This document shows positions 63,650 through 64,000 of a DNA stretch of 64,000 bases, piece after piece; position 1 is the stretch's first letter; each line of letters starts with the position of its first letter. Source of the DNA: Schaalia vaccimaxillae DSM 15804 (GTDB lineage: Bacteria > Actinomycetota > Actinomycetes > Actinomycetales > Actinomycetaceae); NCBI RefSeq assembly GCF_000420425.1, contig NZ_ATUX01000007.1, positions 62,001-126,000 on the forward strand. Direction: 5' to 3'. The notes below the pieces were generated by a model. That model was not told the origin of the DNA. It saw only the letters and a list, made by a program, of their open reading frames with translations, and searched no databases. A program made the position numbers and the translations under genes.

Positions 63650-64000
63650 ATGAGCCGTCAGCTTCGCTCTGCGACTTCCACTCAGGGACGCAATATGGCA
63701 GGGGCCCGCGCCCTATGGCGAGCCACCGGCATGGGAGACAACGACTTCGGCAAACCCATCATCGCCGTTGTCAATTCCTTCACCGAGTTCGTCCCCGGAC
63801 ACGTCCACCTGCGTGACGTCGGCAAACTCGTTGCCGACGCAATTGTCGAGGCCGGCGGCGTCGCCAAAGAAATGAACACTATTGCCGTCGATGACGGCAT
63901 CGCCATGGGACACAGTGGCATGCTCTACTCGCTGCCCAGCCGCGAAGTCATTGCCGATTCTGTGGAGTACATGGTCAATGCCCACTGCGCCGACGCCATG
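63650..64000 (+). CDS. ilvD: Dihydroxy-acid dehydratase, N-terminal part
   Basis: Iron-sulfur dehydratase of isoleucine and valine synthesis; the window ends after about 117 codons. Recognised by [37 protein letters not shown] and [18 protein letters not shown]. The ATG follows AGGAGGA. The 225 nt upstream hold no gene I can support. Confidence 0.95.
   Translation, partial: MSRQLRSATSTQGRNMAGARALWRATGMGDNDFGKPIIAVVNSFTEFVPGHVHLRDVGKLVADAIVEAGGVAKEMNTIAVDDGIAMGHSGMLYSLPSREVIADSVEYMVNAHCADAM

Noticed and set aside
63429-63650. A minus-strand frame between the immunity candidate and ilvD
   Set aside because: Mixed composition with no start signal or family match; it overlaps the ilvD ribosome-binding site.

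Overview
The window (about 57-60% G+C by eye) reads as a chromosome segment of an actinobacterium, most likely an Actinomycetaceae member (Actinomyces/Schaalia type). Support: sortase signals of the LAxTG form on two surface proteins; actinobacterial gene orders (argS-lysA; phoH-ybeY-CBS protein-era; recO-uppS; dgt-dnaG); a single-chain leuA preceded by a leucine leader peptide; a WXG100-type secretion substrate; and several genes whose -10 box lies exactly 6 nt before the start codon, implying leaderless mRNAs. No rRNA, tRNA, insertion sequence, prophage or CRISPR array was found.

Layout. 1-7 kb: argS 3' end, lysA, a sortase-anchored subtilisin, an aldo/keto reductase and a MerA/RclA-like flavoprotein. 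7-14 kb: hrpB facing a phoH-ybeY-CBS-era operon, then a frameshifted orphan gene that looks like a polymorphic-toxin immunity gene. 14-20 kb: an AlkD-like repair protein and the lactate module lldP-lutABC. 20-24 kb: leucine attenuator, leuA and a coupled membrane protein. 24-26.6 kb: accessory patch with a 22-bp repeat array, a copied fragment of a tetR gene, an SdpI-like gene in AT-rich DNA, and a divergent tetR/membrane-protein pair. 26.7-32 kb: recO-uppS, a DedA-like protein, and zinc uptake genes znuABC with zur. 32-43 kb: glycyl-tRNA synthetase, a lipoprotein, dus-aroD, a RES-Xre toxin-antitoxin pair, a degenerate GH13-like protein, dgt and dnaG. 43-50 kb: one 2,228-residue surface protein built from alternating repeat domains. 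50-61 kb: luxS, an MFS exporter, ilvE coupled to two ABC half-exporters, manA, a glutamine amidotransferase and a MetE-like methyltransferase. 61-63.4 kb: a three-gene module comprising a small WXG-like protein, a WXG protein fused to a calpain-like cysteine protease, and a membrane-anchored putative immunity protein. The window ends in the start of ilvD.

How the parts relate. leuA, ilvE and ilvD serve branched-chain amino acid metabolism and lysA supplies lysine (and turns over diaminopimelate). lldP-lutABC imports and oxidises lactate, fitting a mucosal or oral lifestyle. znuABC-zur, the sortase substrates, luxS and the toxin module are host- or competitor-facing functions.

The least expected items are the calpain-type toxin module, a dispersed 22-bp repeat family that at three of its four loci abuts a stop codon, the copied tetR fragment whose edge falls in one of those repeats, and the alternating AB architecture of the giant surface protein.
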